From Algoriphagus marinus (lineage in GTDB: Bacteria > Bacteroidota > Bacteroidia > Cytophagales > Cyclobacteriaceae), in contig NZ_MSPQ01000007.1 of the NCBI RefSeq assembly GCF_001936475.1, positions 124,001 to 188,000 of the forward strand: a stretch of DNA of 64,000 nucleotides, in the 5' to 3' direction. Shown here in pieces: positions 34,989 through 43,308 of this stretch. The stretch's first letter is position 1. Each line of letters starts with the position of its first letter. The translations under genes were made by a program, and so were the position numbers. The notes below the pieces were generated by a model. It was not told the origin of the DNA. It saw only the letters and a list, made by a program, of their open reading frames with translations, and did not search any database.

Positions 34989-35375
34989 TTATAATCCAAG
35001 CCAATTTGAGGTGGCTTGGATGAGATCATAAATAGGCGATTCCGCTAGACAGTTACCACATTTTTGAAAGGTGAAAATGCAATCCACATAATCCGTGAAC
35101 ATGTGGAACAATAAGCCAATTCCAATGATTTTGAATGGTTTTGGTAGAAAGAGAAAAATCACATAAACCACCATCGCATAACTCGTATGAAGCGGGTGAA
35201 ACTGTATACTGCATCGGTTTGCTTGAAAAATAGGAGTCGAGAAAAGATGATCTAAATCAACGAGCATAGTAGCCAGGAGAATCAAATAGACCTTTTTCCA
35301 TTCTTTTCTAAAGAATAAAAATGCAATAAAAAAAGGAAATCCTAAATGCAAAAAGTAATGTACAATTGCCTGCAT
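34989..35375 (-). CDS. DUF6122 family membrane protein
   Basis: A 128-residue polytopic membrane protein of DUF6122. It opens MQAIVHYFLHLGFPF and has the acidic-His pattern LVDLDHLF, then FHPLHTSY and LLFHMFTDYVDC. This set of Asp and His resembles the YdjM/LexA-regulated membrane metal-hydrolase superfamily, suggesting a membrane-bound metal site. Four hydrophobic segments are visible. Function is not known. It is close to and downstream of nothing on its strand except the POT gene, which lies 52 bases away toward lower expression order. Confidence 0.75.
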   Translation of the reverse strand: MQAIVHYFLHLGFPFFIAFLFFRKEWKKVYLILLATMLVDLDHLFSTPIFQANRCSIQFHPLHTSYAMVVYVIFLFLPKPFKIIGIGLLFHMFTDYVDCIFTFQKCGNCLAESPIYDLIQATSNWLGL

Positions 35376-35427
35376 ATGGGATTTCCTTTTTTTTGACTAA
35401 TTGGATCTAACTCTAATAGCCTTCAAA

Positions 35428-36990
35428 TCAATGAACCTCACCCATCATTTTTCGGATGATTGGCTTGAGTAAAAAGAGTAGCGCAGCAGATCCAAGAACA
35501 GTGTAAACGATCAACATATATTGATCTGGCATCTGAGCTAAAGCTTCTTCAGATCCACCACTTGCCTCGCCCGCAATCAATCCTGCAATCAAATTACCTA
35601 AAGCAACAGACAAGAACCAGATTCCCATCATTTGTCCACCATAACTTTTCGGAGCAAGCTTGGTAACCAAAGACAATCCCACTGGCGATAAACTTAACTC
35701 CCCAAAGGTATGGAGCATATAAGTCATGATTAGCCAAGTTGGTGCGGCCAAGTCACCTGAAGCGGCAATTTTAGCAGCAAAATACATTACCAAAAAGCCC
35801 ATCCCCAACGCAAATAATCCGAAAGCAAACTTCAAAGGAGAACTAGGCTCCATATTTCTTCGCCCTAGCCAAACCCACATAGCACCGAAAATCGGAGCAA
35901 AAATGATGATAAACATGGAGTTGATAGATTGAAAATATCCAGTAGGAATTTCCCATCCAAAAACGGTACGATCGGTAAATCGCTCTGCAAAAAGATTTAA
36001 AGTAGAACCCGCTTGCTCAAAACCAGACCAAAACATGGCAGAAAACAGGAAAAGGATTGCTATTACCCCAACCTTATTTCGATCACCTTTATCCAATCCT
36101 CCAAAAGCAATAACATAACCAAGATAGCCAAAAGCCACCACTGCTATGATTGTACCTGAAGCCCCCGCAATAGCAGAAACATCGATGGGAATTATTCCGG
36201 TAAAAAGAACAGCGATTATTGCAATCAATGCTCCAATCACATAGGTGGTTCCTTTTTTAAGCTTATTAAAACTGATTTTTTCCTCTGGAGTCTCAACTAT
36301 TGGTTGATCGCCTAAACCATCCAATGCTTGGCTGGTAAGTTTATACTGAATTAAGCCTATCACCATTCCCAATCCAGCTACACCAAAACCAAGGTGCCAA
36401 TCGTAAGTAGCTAAAGTGCTACAAACTATGGGAGCGATCAGAGCTCCCAAATTGATACCCATATAAAAAATTGAAAAACCAGCATCACGCTTCGAACTTC
36501 CAGCCGGGTACAATTGGCCTACGATTGAACTGATGTTTGGCTTCAAAAGGCCGGTTCCAAACACAATTAAAACCAAACCCAAGAAAAACGAATTTGTATC
36601 AAATGCCGAAAGTGCTACTTTTTCCACCTCAGCAGTACCGAACAAGTTAACCAGACCAGGAAGAGCCATTGTAAAGTGCCCCAAAGCAATGATAATTCCT
36701 CCATACCAAACTGATTTCTTCAGACCAAAAAGCCGATCAGCGAGCCATCCACCGGGTAAAGCTAATAAATACACTCCCATGGTATAAAGACCATAGATAG
36801 CACCTGAGGTTTTATCATCAAATCCCAATCCACCATCTATTACTGCGGTGGTCATAAAAAGGATAAGTAAAGCCCGCATTCCATAATAGCTGAATCTTTC
36901 CCACATTTCTGTGAAAAATAGGGTCATCAGACCTTTGGGATGACCGAAAACAGTTGGCCCTGCGAATTCTGAATTGAGTTGTTTTTCCAA
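35428..36990 (-). CDS. POT-family proton-coupled peptide transporter
   Basis: Imports di- and tripeptides with protons across the inner membrane. The POT signature ExxERF is at residues 28-33 (FFTEMWERFSYYG), then FYMGINLGALIAP and the late FGELSLSPVGLSL. Twelve to fourteen hydrophobic helices are visible. There is no ATG before the signature. A TTG at 36990 gives 520 residues, the family's usual N terminus; a GTG at 37146 would add 52 residues of unlike composition. A TAACTTTG element at 37051-37058 supports the shorter form. Confidence 0.9.
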   Translation of the reverse strand: MEKQLNSEFAGPTVFGHPKGLMTLFFTEMWERFSYYGMRALLILFMTTAVIDGGLGFDDKTSGAIYGLYTMGVYLLALPGGWLADRLFGLKKSVWYGGIIIALGHFTMALPGLVNLFGTAEVEKVALSAFDTNSFFLGLVLIVFGTGLLKPNISSIVGQLYPAGSSKRDAGFSIFYMGINLGALIAPIVCSTLATYDWHLGFGVAGLGMVIGLIQYKLTSQALDGLGDQPIVETPEEKISFNKLKKGTTYVIGALIAIIAVLFTGIIPIDVSAIAGASGTIIAVVAFGYLGYVIAFGGLDKGDRNKVGVIAILFLFSAMFWSGFEQAGSTLNLFAERFTDRTVFGWEIPTGYFQSINSMFIIIFAPIFGAMWVWLGRRNMEPSSPLKFAFGLFALGMGFLVMYFAAKIAASGDLAAPTWLIMTYMLHTFGELSLSPVGLSLVTKLAPKSYGGQMMGIWFLSVALGNLIAGLIAGEASGGSEEALAQMPDQYMLIVYTVLGSAALLFLLKPIIRKMMGEVH

Positions 36991-37050
36991 GGATAGTTTT
37001 ATTTGGGTGAAATCAATTTTACAATGATAATCTATTTTCCTACTTGTTTC

Positions 37051-37058
37051 CAAAGTTA
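37051..37058 (-). promoter_or_regulatory. Putative -7 element TAACTTTG of the POT gene
   Basis: Read on the minus strand it matches TAnnTTTG and lies 60 bases before the TTG start at 36990. A TTTG at 37084-37087 is 25 bases away, longer than usual. Confidence 0.35.
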
Positions 37059-37202
37059 ACCCGGAGGAAATATCCTTTTGAAACAAAATTTTCTGATGTT
37101 TGAAATAAGCTTTTACTAGAGATTCCAAGACATTGATACTTGCCACAGAATTTTCATTGGTTTTTCTTTCGTAATCGATTGAAAAGCTAAAAAATGCAGT
37201 TT

Positions 37203-37236
37203 TTTGATAAGTATTTTACAGAAATGATTATTTTTG
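37203..37236 (+). promoter_or_regulatory. pckA promoter (TTTG - 22 bp - TATTTTTG)
   Basis: TTTG at 37203-37206 and TATTTTTG at 37229-37236 fit the Bacteroidota -33/-7 pattern, 35 bases ahead of the pckA ATG. Confidence 0.5.
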
Positions 37237-37271
37237 TGAAGACAATTTTCAGTTTGTAAAACCCAAATATT

Positions 37272-38873
37272 ATGCAGGAACAAGTTCTGGAAACCCAGAT
37301 CGATCCCCTGTCTTTTCTAGACTTGAAGACAAGCGGAAAAGTACACTACAACCTTCCTCCTGCCGCCTTAGTAGAACATGCTTTGGCCAGGAAGGAAGGT
37401 TTTCTTACTTCCACCGGCGCCTTGATGGCAGACACAGGCAAGTTCACAGGAAGATCTCCAAAGGATCGCTACATCGTCTTGGATGAAAAAACCAAAGACG
37501 CTGTTTGGTGGGGAGATATCAATATTCCTTTCGACTCGGATAAATTCGATGCTCTTTTGGAAAAAATGAAAGTCTTCCTTCAAGACCGGGATTTATTTAT
37601 CCGGGATGCGTATGCAGGAGCGGATCCAAATCACCGTTTAAATCTTAAGATAGTCAATACCTGGGCATGGCATAATCTCTTTTGCAACAACATGTTTTTA
37701 AGACCATCCAACCAAGAATTGGAAAACTTTGAACATGACTTTACTATTATCTGCGCCCCCGGTTTTGAAGCGAATCCTGAAACTGACGGAACTAAAAACC
37801 CAAATTTCGCCATCTTAAATCTTTCCAAAAGAATGATTCTAATTGGTGGTACCGGTTATGCTGGTGAGATGAAAAAGGGGATATTTTCTGTTCTCAATTT
37901 CCTACTTCCACATGAAAAACAAGTGCTTTCAATGCATTGCTCTGCAAATGTGGGGAAAGATCAGGATACTGCGATCTTTTTTGGACTTTCAGGAACTGGT
38001 AAAACCACCCTATCTGCAGACCCAAATCGAAGCTTGATTGGTGATGATGAACATGGATGGACAGAATCGGGAATTTTCAATTTCGAAGGTGGCTGCTACG
38101 CAAAAGTAATTGACTTAACCCGTGAAAAAGAACCTGAGATTTGGGATGCCATTCGTTTTGGTGCGATCGTAGAGAATACCAGATTCAAGCCAGATTCTCG
38201 AGATGTTGATTTTGAAAATAAATCAGTCACTGAGAACACCCGAACTGCCTACCCAATTGATTTTATTCCAAACGCCCTTAACCCCTCCATTTCAGGAATT
38301 CCACAGAATATTTTCTTTTTGACTGCGGATGCATTTGGAGTGATCCCCCCCATTTCCAAACTTAATAAAAGCCAGGCGATGTACCATTTCATTTCAGGAT
38401 ATACCGCCAAAGTTGCCGGAACCGAAATGGGAATCACTGAGCCGAAACTTACCTTCTCAGCTTGTTTTGGTGCTGCGTTCTTACCTTTACACCCCACTGA
38501 ATATGCAACACTATTTGGGGAGAAAATGGAGAAACACGAAACTAATGTTTGGCTAATCAATACTGGATGGACTGGTGGTGCTTATGGAACAGGATCAAGA
38601 ATGAAACTCTCCTACACCAGAGCTATGATCACCGCAGCACTCGAAGGAAAACTTGATAAAGTAGAATATAAGAGTCACCCAATCTTTGGGTTCCAAGTAC
38701 CACAAACTTGTCCAAATGTCCCTTCCGAAGTATTAAACCCAAGAAATACTTGGGCAAATACTGAGGATTATGATAGACAGGCAACGGTGCTTGCGAAAGC
38801 TTTCCGTGATAACTTCAAGAGATTCGAAGATTTTGCAACAGCAGATATTTTGGAAGGATCACCGCTAGGTTAA
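37272..38873 (+). CDS. pckA: Phosphoenolpyruvate carboxykinase (ATP)
   Basis: Converts oxaloacetate and ATP to phosphoenolpyruvate, CO2 and ADP in gluconeogenesis. The kinase P-loop GLSGTGKT is at residues 238-245, followed by the kinase-2 motif LIGDDEHGW. FTGRSPKDRY lies near the N terminus, and the substrate motif NTGWTGGAYGTGSRM is late. At 533 residues it is a normal ATP-type enzyme. It has its own promoter and a strong terminator and so is monocistronic. Confidence 0.96.
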   Translation: MQEQVLETQIDPLSFLDLKTSGKVHYNLPPAALVEHALARKEGFLTSTGALMADTGKFTGRSPKDRYIVLDEKTKDAVWWGDINIPFDSDKFDALLEKMKVFLQDRDLFIRDAYAGADPNHRLNLKIVNTWAWHNLFCNNMFLRPSNQELENFEHDFTIICAPGFEANPETDGTKNPNFAILNLSKRMILIGGTGYAGEMKKGIFSVLNFLLPHEKQVLSMHCSANVGKDQDTAIFFGLSGTGKTTLSADPNRSLIGDDEHGWTESGIFNFEGGCYAKVIDLTREKEPEIWDAIRFGAIVENTRFKPDSRDVDFENKSVTENTRTAYPIDFIPNALNPSISGIPQNIFFLTADAFGVIPPISKLNKSQAMYHFISGYTAKVAGTEMGITEPKLTFSACFGAAFLPLHPTEYATLFGEKMEKHETNVWLINTGWTGGAYGTGSRMKLSYTRAMITAALEGKLDKVEYKSHPIFGFQVPQTCPNVPSEVLNPRNTWANTEDYDRQATVLAKAFRDNFKRFEDFATADILEGSPLG

Positions 38874-38886
38874 AACCTATTTGAAA

Positions 38887-38927
38887 TGAAAAAAATCCCA
38901 CAATTTGAACTGTGGGATTTTTTTTTG
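38887..38927 (+). terminator. Intrinsic terminator after pckA
   Basis: The stem AAAATCCCACA/TGTGGGATTTT has an 8-base loop and a run of nine T. Confidence 0.88.
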
Positions 38928-39071
38928 AATGATGTTTAGATTTTAAATTTCTCGTAAAAATCGATCTATTTATTGAAATATTACTATATAAGTTTAATGA
39001 CTATGCTTTATTCAAATATTTAAAAAAAAGAAGTAAACAAAATTCGCTTTAGGTACTTCGCTTTAAAACTC

Positions 39072-39079
39072 TATTTTTG
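39072..39079 (+). promoter_or_regulatory. -7 element TATTTTTG of the cyclophilin gene
   Basis: Matches TAnnTTTG and lies 50 bases before the ATG; TTTA at 39048-39051 is a near -33 box at 20 bases. The 145 bases between this and the pckA terminator show nothing else. Confidence 0.45.
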
Positions 39080-39129
39080 CAATTCTAAATCGAAAAAGAA
39101 ATAAACATTCTAACAAGATATTACAACTC

Positions 39130-39567
39130 ATGAAAACAGCAGAGATCAAAACAGCCAAAGGAACTATGAAAGTAGATTTTTATGAAAAAGATGCTCCAAA
39201 CACTGTTAAAAATTTTGTGGATTTAGCGAATAAAGGCTTCTATGATGGTCTGACCTTTCACAGGGTTATTCCAAACTTCGTAATTCAAGGTGGCTGCCCT
39301 ATTGGAAATGGTGCAGGTGGACCTGGATATAAAATTGATTGCGAATTGACAGGAGAAAATCAATATCATGATCGTGGTGTATTATCCATGGCTCATGCAG
39401 GAAGAAATACCGGAGGATCTCAGTTTTTCATTTGTCATAGCCGCGACAATACCGCTCATTTAGACCGGAACCATACTTGCTTCGGTAAAGTAGTTGAAGG
39501 TCTAGAGGTAATCGATGCGATCAAAGCTGGAGATGTAATTGAAAAGATCACGATCTCAGAATCCTAA
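39130..39567 (+). CDS. Peptidyl-prolyl cis-trans isomerase, cyclophilin type
   Basis: A 145-residue cytosolic cyclophilin with no signal peptide. Catalytic Arg45 is in [15 protein letters not shown], and the rest of the active site is seen in [10 protein letters not shown], the [11 protein letters not shown] strand and GRNTGG. It assists protein folding at X-Pro bonds. The length and motifs match the short bacterial PpiB-like type. It is monocistronic with a strong terminator shared with the next minus-strand gene. Confidence 0.95.
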   Translation: MKTAEIKTAKGTMKVDFYEKDAPNTVKNFVDLANKGFYDGLTFHRVIPNFVIQGGCPIGNGAGGPGYKIDCELTGENQYHDRGVLSMAHAGRNTGGSQFFICHSRDNTAHLDRNHTCFGKVVEGLEVIDAIKAGDVIEKITISES

Positions 39568-39586
39568 AATCAAAAGGCTAAGAACC

Positions 39587-39624
39587 AAAAGGCTCCAATA
39601 TTTCAATATTGGAGCCTTTTTTTA
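39587..39624 (+). terminator. Bidirectional intrinsic terminator
   Basis: The stem GGCTCCAATATT/AATATTGGAGCC has a 2-base loop and flanking A and T runs. It ends both the cyclophilin transcript and the converging ceramidase-like gene. Confidence 0.88.
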
Positions 39625-41178
39625 TTTGAGTTCTTTCAAAATTTTTAAAACCGATGAATGAATTTTCGGTGCAGTTTCCGGGCCAAGGGAATTGATTTCT
39701 CCGTATGGCCTGTTTTTATTCTTGTAGGTGAAAGGAGGCTCAACATCCCATTGACTTTTTGGAATGATATAACCAACCATATCATTTGACATCCCTGCAA
39801 AAAACTTAAACTGACCAGGTATTTGGGTTTGAAGGGCAGGAACTTCCAAAGGCTGGATTCCAAAATCACCTCCTGCGGGACTTTCTATGCCCCCATGCAA
39901 GATCTCAGGATAAAGCTCTCCAGGTACATGCACAAAAGTAGCAGGACCGAGTTTCCATGCAGAAACTTCCGATCGAATATGTTTCCATTTGGTAAACCCC
40001 CGATCAAAAATCCCCAGATAAGCAGCCAGATGAAATAGCTTATTATCCATTTTCAATTCGATAGTCTCAGCTCTGACGGCTAAATTGGATTTCCCCACCT
40101 CCAGGTAAGAGCTATCACGAAGTGTCTCCAAGGTAACTTTGGCCAAAGCCCGACCCTGAGCGATTATTTTTTCCGGATTTTGTTTTTGAAATTTTTCTTT
40201 TGAAAAAGGATCTATCACTTCCATCGATGGATGTGTGGTCATCAATCCACCAATTGCACCATTTAGGAAAATTGCCACTCCTCCTACTCCTTCCACAAAA
40301 ACACTATCCTTTTCCACAATTCCATTTTCCACAATTTCCCTCCAGTGATGTGCAAAATCTGAGCTTACCTCAATATTTTCTAACCAAAGTGTCTCAGGAT
40401 GATTTCCCCAGTTCATGATCGTACCAAGTGTCTCATTGGTTTCGGCATCCAACACTTGCATTAACTTCAGACCTGCATCTAATACTTGTGGATCTCGGGT
40501 ATCTCCTACCAATGGTTTCAACTTTTCCTGCTCTTCTGAAAATCGAAATACCGCCTTTCTTTTATTTTCTGAAGCTTGACTAACTGCTTTTTGAATCCCT
40601 TTTTGGACTTGATAAAGGTAAGCCGGATCAACTCCTCTTTCATATTGGGAAGCTCCCCACATCCCCATCAAGTCTGGGGAAGAATGTACATGGGTACTCG
40701 TGATGATCACATAATCCAACTCCGGATTTGTTTCCTGAATCAATTTGCGGCTGGCAATCACCTCATCATTTCCAAACCCGATCATATCAATTACTACCAA
40801 AGCTATTTGCACATCACCTGCATCCAAGACCATTGCTCTTGCCCAAAGCGGATCTAGAACTGCTTGAGCAGCTCTTCCAGTATGAAAACCTGCCAACCAT
40901 ACTCCGTCAAACTTCCCGTTACCATTCGCATCAGAATAGGTATCTCCATCTTCCGAATTATATCTGGCATCGCCATTGGCATCGATCCAAGTTTCAGGAA
41001 TTTCCGGACTGATTTCTACTTTTGAAAAACCTGAAAGAATATCATTCTGGCTGGATTGAAGATTTAGATCGATCCAATAACCTTTGTGGCGATCCCTGAA
41101 TTGATACAGTGAAAAAAGCCAAGCTGCTAAAACCAGAATTGCAATTAGGCTGAAAAGAAATAGAAGGATTTTCTTCAT
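39622..41178 (-). CDS. Neutral/alkaline ceramidase-like membrane-anchored hydrolase
   Basis: A 518-residue protein with an N-terminal membrane helix (residues ~4-24) and an outside domain like the N-terminal domain of neutral ceramidases. Likely zinc ligands are His163 and His165 in STHVHSSPD and His260 in NWGNHPETL. A stretch at residues 66-92 has two Ca-binding-like Asp/Asn loops (DANGD and DANGNGKFDG). The usual catalytic GDVS segment is replaced by NGAIGGLM, so true ceramidase activity is doubtful. The ATG at 41178 gives the signal; an upstream codon at 41211 is less likely. A different amidase or esterase activity is possible. Confidence 0.8.
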   Translation of the reverse strand: MKKILLFLFSLIAILVLAAWLFSLYQFRDRHKGYWIDLNLQSSQNDILSGFSKVEISPEIPETWIDANGDARYNSEDGDTYSDANGNGKFDGVWLAGFHTGRAAQAVLDPLWARAMVLDAGDVQIALVVIDMIGFGNDEVIASRKLIQETNPELDYVIITSTHVHSSPDLMGMWGASQYERGVDPAYLYQVQKGIQKAVSQASENKRKAVFRFSEEQEKLKPLVGDTRDPQVLDAGLKLMQVLDAETNETLGTIMNWGNHPETLWLENIEVSSDFAHHWREIVENGIVEKDSVFVEGVGGVAIFLNGAIGGLMTTHPSMEVIDPFSKEKFQKQNPEKIIAQGRALAKVTLETLRDSSYLEVGKSNLAVRAETIELKMDNKLFHLAAYLGIFDRGFTKWKHIRSEVSAWKLGPATFVHVPGELYPEILHGGIESPAGGDFGIQPLEVPALQTQIPGQFKFFAGMSNDMVGYIIPKSQWDVEPPFTYKNKNRPYGEINSLGPETAPKIHSSVLKILKELK

Positions 41179-41312
41179 TGGGTTTAAGGAATAAATGAGG
41201 AAGAAATTCAAATTAATGGAAATATTCCCAAACTCTAAAAACCTCTAATATTGAAGCTGCTATAAATTTCTTGGAATGGTTCTTGTCTAAATGGTTGAAC
41301 AATTTCTCAACT

Positions 41313-41912
41313 ATGACTAAATCCATTTTATTCATCAGTATCATTCTAATTTCGGCTTTTTCAGAAGCCGATGCCCAGCGATACGGAACAACATTAGGTA
41401 TTCGGATGGGGAATAATCAAATCAGCAGAACTTTTGGTATTTCTGCTCAACAACGAATTGCTGATCATGCTAGTTTGGAGGCGATTCTTCAATCTGATTT
41501 TAACCTCAACAGTACCTTTTCGATTTTAGCTAAAAAACATCACCCAATTATTTCTAAGCGCTTCAATTACTACTATGGCGCCGGTCTTTCACTGGGTAAA
41601 GAAGAGAGTTTTGTGAAAAATGAAAGTGATCAAACCATAATTAGAACCTATGGAAATAATACCACCGGAGTCGATTTGATTGGGGGAATAGAAATGACTC
41701 TTTTAAATACAGTCATATCCCTGGACTACAAACCAAATGTGAATTTGGTAGGAAGATCTGAGTTTTATCGTGGGCAAATAGGCTTATCCGCACGCATGGT
41801 TTTGGTCAAAAGTAAAGAACAAAAAAAGAATCAACGTCAGCGTCAAAGGGCTAGAAATAAGCAAAACAGACCTAGCTTTAACGAAAAACTGAATGGTATC
41901 TTTAAAAAATAA
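41313..41912 (+). CDS. Predicted outer-membrane beta-barrel protein
   Basis: A 199-residue exported protein with a signal peptide (residues 1-21, ending ADAQ). The body has alternating short beta-strands with glycine and aromatic residues (RYGTTLGIRMG, YYYGAGLSLGK), ending in a very basic tail (QKKNQRQRQRARNKQNR). This suggests a small outer-membrane barrel with a periplasmic or surface-exposed basic tail. The true start is ATG at 41313; an upstream TTG at 41271 does not precede a signal. Family not recognised. The stop lies 2 bases from the converging trmH stop. Confidence 0.65.
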   Translation: MTKSILFISIILISAFSEADAQRYGTTLGIRMGNNQISRTFGISAQQRIADHASLEAILQSDFNLNSTFSILAKKHHPIISKRFNYYYGAGLSLGKEESFVKNESDQTIIRTYGNNTTGVDLIGGIEMTLLNTVISLDYKPNVNLVGRSEFYRGQIGLSARMVLVKSKEQKKNQRQRQRARNKQNRPSFNEKLNGIFKK

Positions 41913-41914
41913 AC

Positions 41915-42601
41915 TTAGGAATTAATGCTTTTAAGGTAAGCTTTTTCATGTAAATCAGCACGCTTGACCACCGATTGATACCATTTCATTCGGAGCGTAT
42001 TTTTTTCACCTTCTGATAAAAAATAGTTTTCTAGCTCCGCTTGCTTGGCCTTATTTGTCAATTCATAAAGAAATATTGAGGCGGAAACCGAGATGTTAAA
42101 GCTCTCTGTAAACCCCATCATTGGAATATGCACAAGTCCATCCGCCTGATCCTTTACTTCTTGACTGATTCCTTCATGCTCATTACCAAAGACCAATGCT
42201 ATTTTCTCCGAAGGATCCAAGTCATGAATACTCATTGATCCAGGAGCGGGGCTAGTACCATAAATCTTATATCCATTTGACTTCAGCTTTCCGAAGCAAT
42301 CCAAAACGGGAGAATCCTCCTCTGAATAATATTTGTAAAGATCTATCCAATGTGAAGCCCCACGGGTCACATAGGGGTTAATTTTATACTGATTGCTTCG
42401 CTCTATGACATGTACATCCTGAAGACCGAAACAATCACAGGTACGAAGAACAGCACTGGCATTATGTGGCTTATAGATATCCTCCAAGACAACTGTAAAA
42501 TGTCTGGTTCGCTGCGCTAAAACGGACTCAATAATAGACTTTCTACTTTCTGAAAGATAAGTTTTCAAGTAATCCAAAAATCCTTGATCGTAATGCTCCA
42601 T
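41915..42601 (-). CDS. trmH: tRNA (guanosine-18-2'-O-)-methyltransferase TrmH-type
   Basis: A SPOUT methyltransferase that makes Gm18 in the D-loop of tRNAs. Its three motifs are NASAVLRTCDCFG (motif 1), LVFGNEHEGIS (motif 2) and GFTESFNISVSAS (motif 3). The 228 residues fit TrmH. Upstream, the transcript comes from the parE-parC-lipoprotein side, separated from trmH by the copy A repeat and a terminator. No other modification gene is adjacent. Confidence 0.9.
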   Translation of the reverse strand: MEHYDQGFLDYLKTYLSESRKSIIESVLAQRTRHFTVVLEDIYKPHNASAVLRTCDCFGLQDVHVIERSNQYKINPYVTRGASHWIDLYKYYSEEDSPVLDCFGKLKSNGYKIYGTSPAPGSMSIHDLDPSEKIALVFGNEHEGISQEVKDQADGLVHIPMMGFTESFNISVSASIFLYELTNKAKQAELENYFLSEGEKNTLRMKWYQSVVKRADLHEKAYLKSINS

Positions 42602-42630
42602 TCGTTTAAAACGAAGAATCAGGACTAATT

Positions 42631-42729
42631 AAAACAGTCCCAACTGCTCCTCATCATCTTTTTTAAGTGATAAATCTATTGTAGTCCCGACATCCAATTG
42701 GTCATCTGACTCATCTTCAACAGCTTCTT
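42631..42729. repeat. Direct repeat copy A: relic of the parC 3' end
   Basis: These 99 bases repeat 43311-43409 (the end of parC) with two mismatches, offset 680. Read on the minus strand it still encodes the last ~33 ParC residues, ending EEQLGLF then a stop, with one Pro-to-Leu change. It is not attached to a start codon and lies just upstream of trmH. Confidence 0.9.
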
Positions 42730-42737
42730 TTAAAATA

Positions 42738-42776
42738 ATTATTATCCCAAAGGATTGAATAAATCCTTTGGGATAA
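42738..42776 (-). terminator. Hairpin after the small lipoprotein gene
   Basis: A near-perfect 13-bp stem ATCCCAAAGGATT/AAATCCTTTGGGAT with a short loop. On the minus strand it is followed by an A/T-rich stretch. It lies between the lipoprotein gene and repeat copy A. Confidence 0.75.
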
Positions 42777-42777
42777 A

Positions 42778-43212
42778 CTACTCAATACCAAATTCAGTAT
42801 TGTATTTTAAATACCTTAAGATAAATTCCTGTTTGAATTTTTCATATAACAAACTATCCTCAAGGGCATCGAAATATGAAAGATTAAAATTGATCCGATT
42901 AAGTTGAATAGTTTCTTGTGAACCGCTCAGGAATAAAGTTGAATCATTTTTTTTATTAACTCTCCACTTTCGTTGAGAAGTTTTATCGTAGCTGTAGAAA
43001 ATCAAAGAATCTCCTTCAAGTACGTATGTATATGGGATTGGTCCAAGGTACCCAATGAGATTATCCCATTCATTCTCATTTACATATGCCTCAGAGTAAG
43101 TTGAATCACTTTGAATATACCACCAATTCCCAATGACTAAATTTGAAGATGTCTTTTCAGAACACCCTACAAAAAGAAGGATTGTAATAGCAATATAAAA
43201 AGGTGATTTCAT
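42778..43212 (-). CDS. Small lipoprotein of unknown function (inserted gene)
   Basis: A 144-residue predicted lipoprotein; the signal ends LFVGC with the Cys near residue 17. The body is rich in beta-strand patterns (WWYIQSDSTYSE, YVLEGDSLIFYSYD, STLFLSGSQETIQL) like a lipocalin-type fold, but no family is recognised. It lies between two copies of the parC 3' end and has its own hairpin terminator, so it looks inserted rather than part of the ancestral parC-trmH order. Confidence 0.7.
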   Translation of the reverse strand: MKSPFYIAITILLFVGCSEKTSSNLVIGNWWYIQSDSTYSEAYVNENEWDNLIGYLGPIPYTYVLEGDSLIFYSYDKTSQRKWRVNKKNDSTLFLSGSQETIQLNRINFNLSYFDALEDSLLYEKFKQEFILRYLKYNTEFGIE

Positions 43213-43308
43213 GGTTCTTAATTACAAAAAAACTCTAGTTTTATATTGTTTAAATTAAATCAAAATCAGTCATTATCTCCATTAAACAGAGCGAACTAGG
43301 GAAACAAT

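Noticed and set aside
42631..42729. Copy A as a functioning small gene
   Set aside because: It has no start codon and repeats the parC tail; it is better read as a relic.
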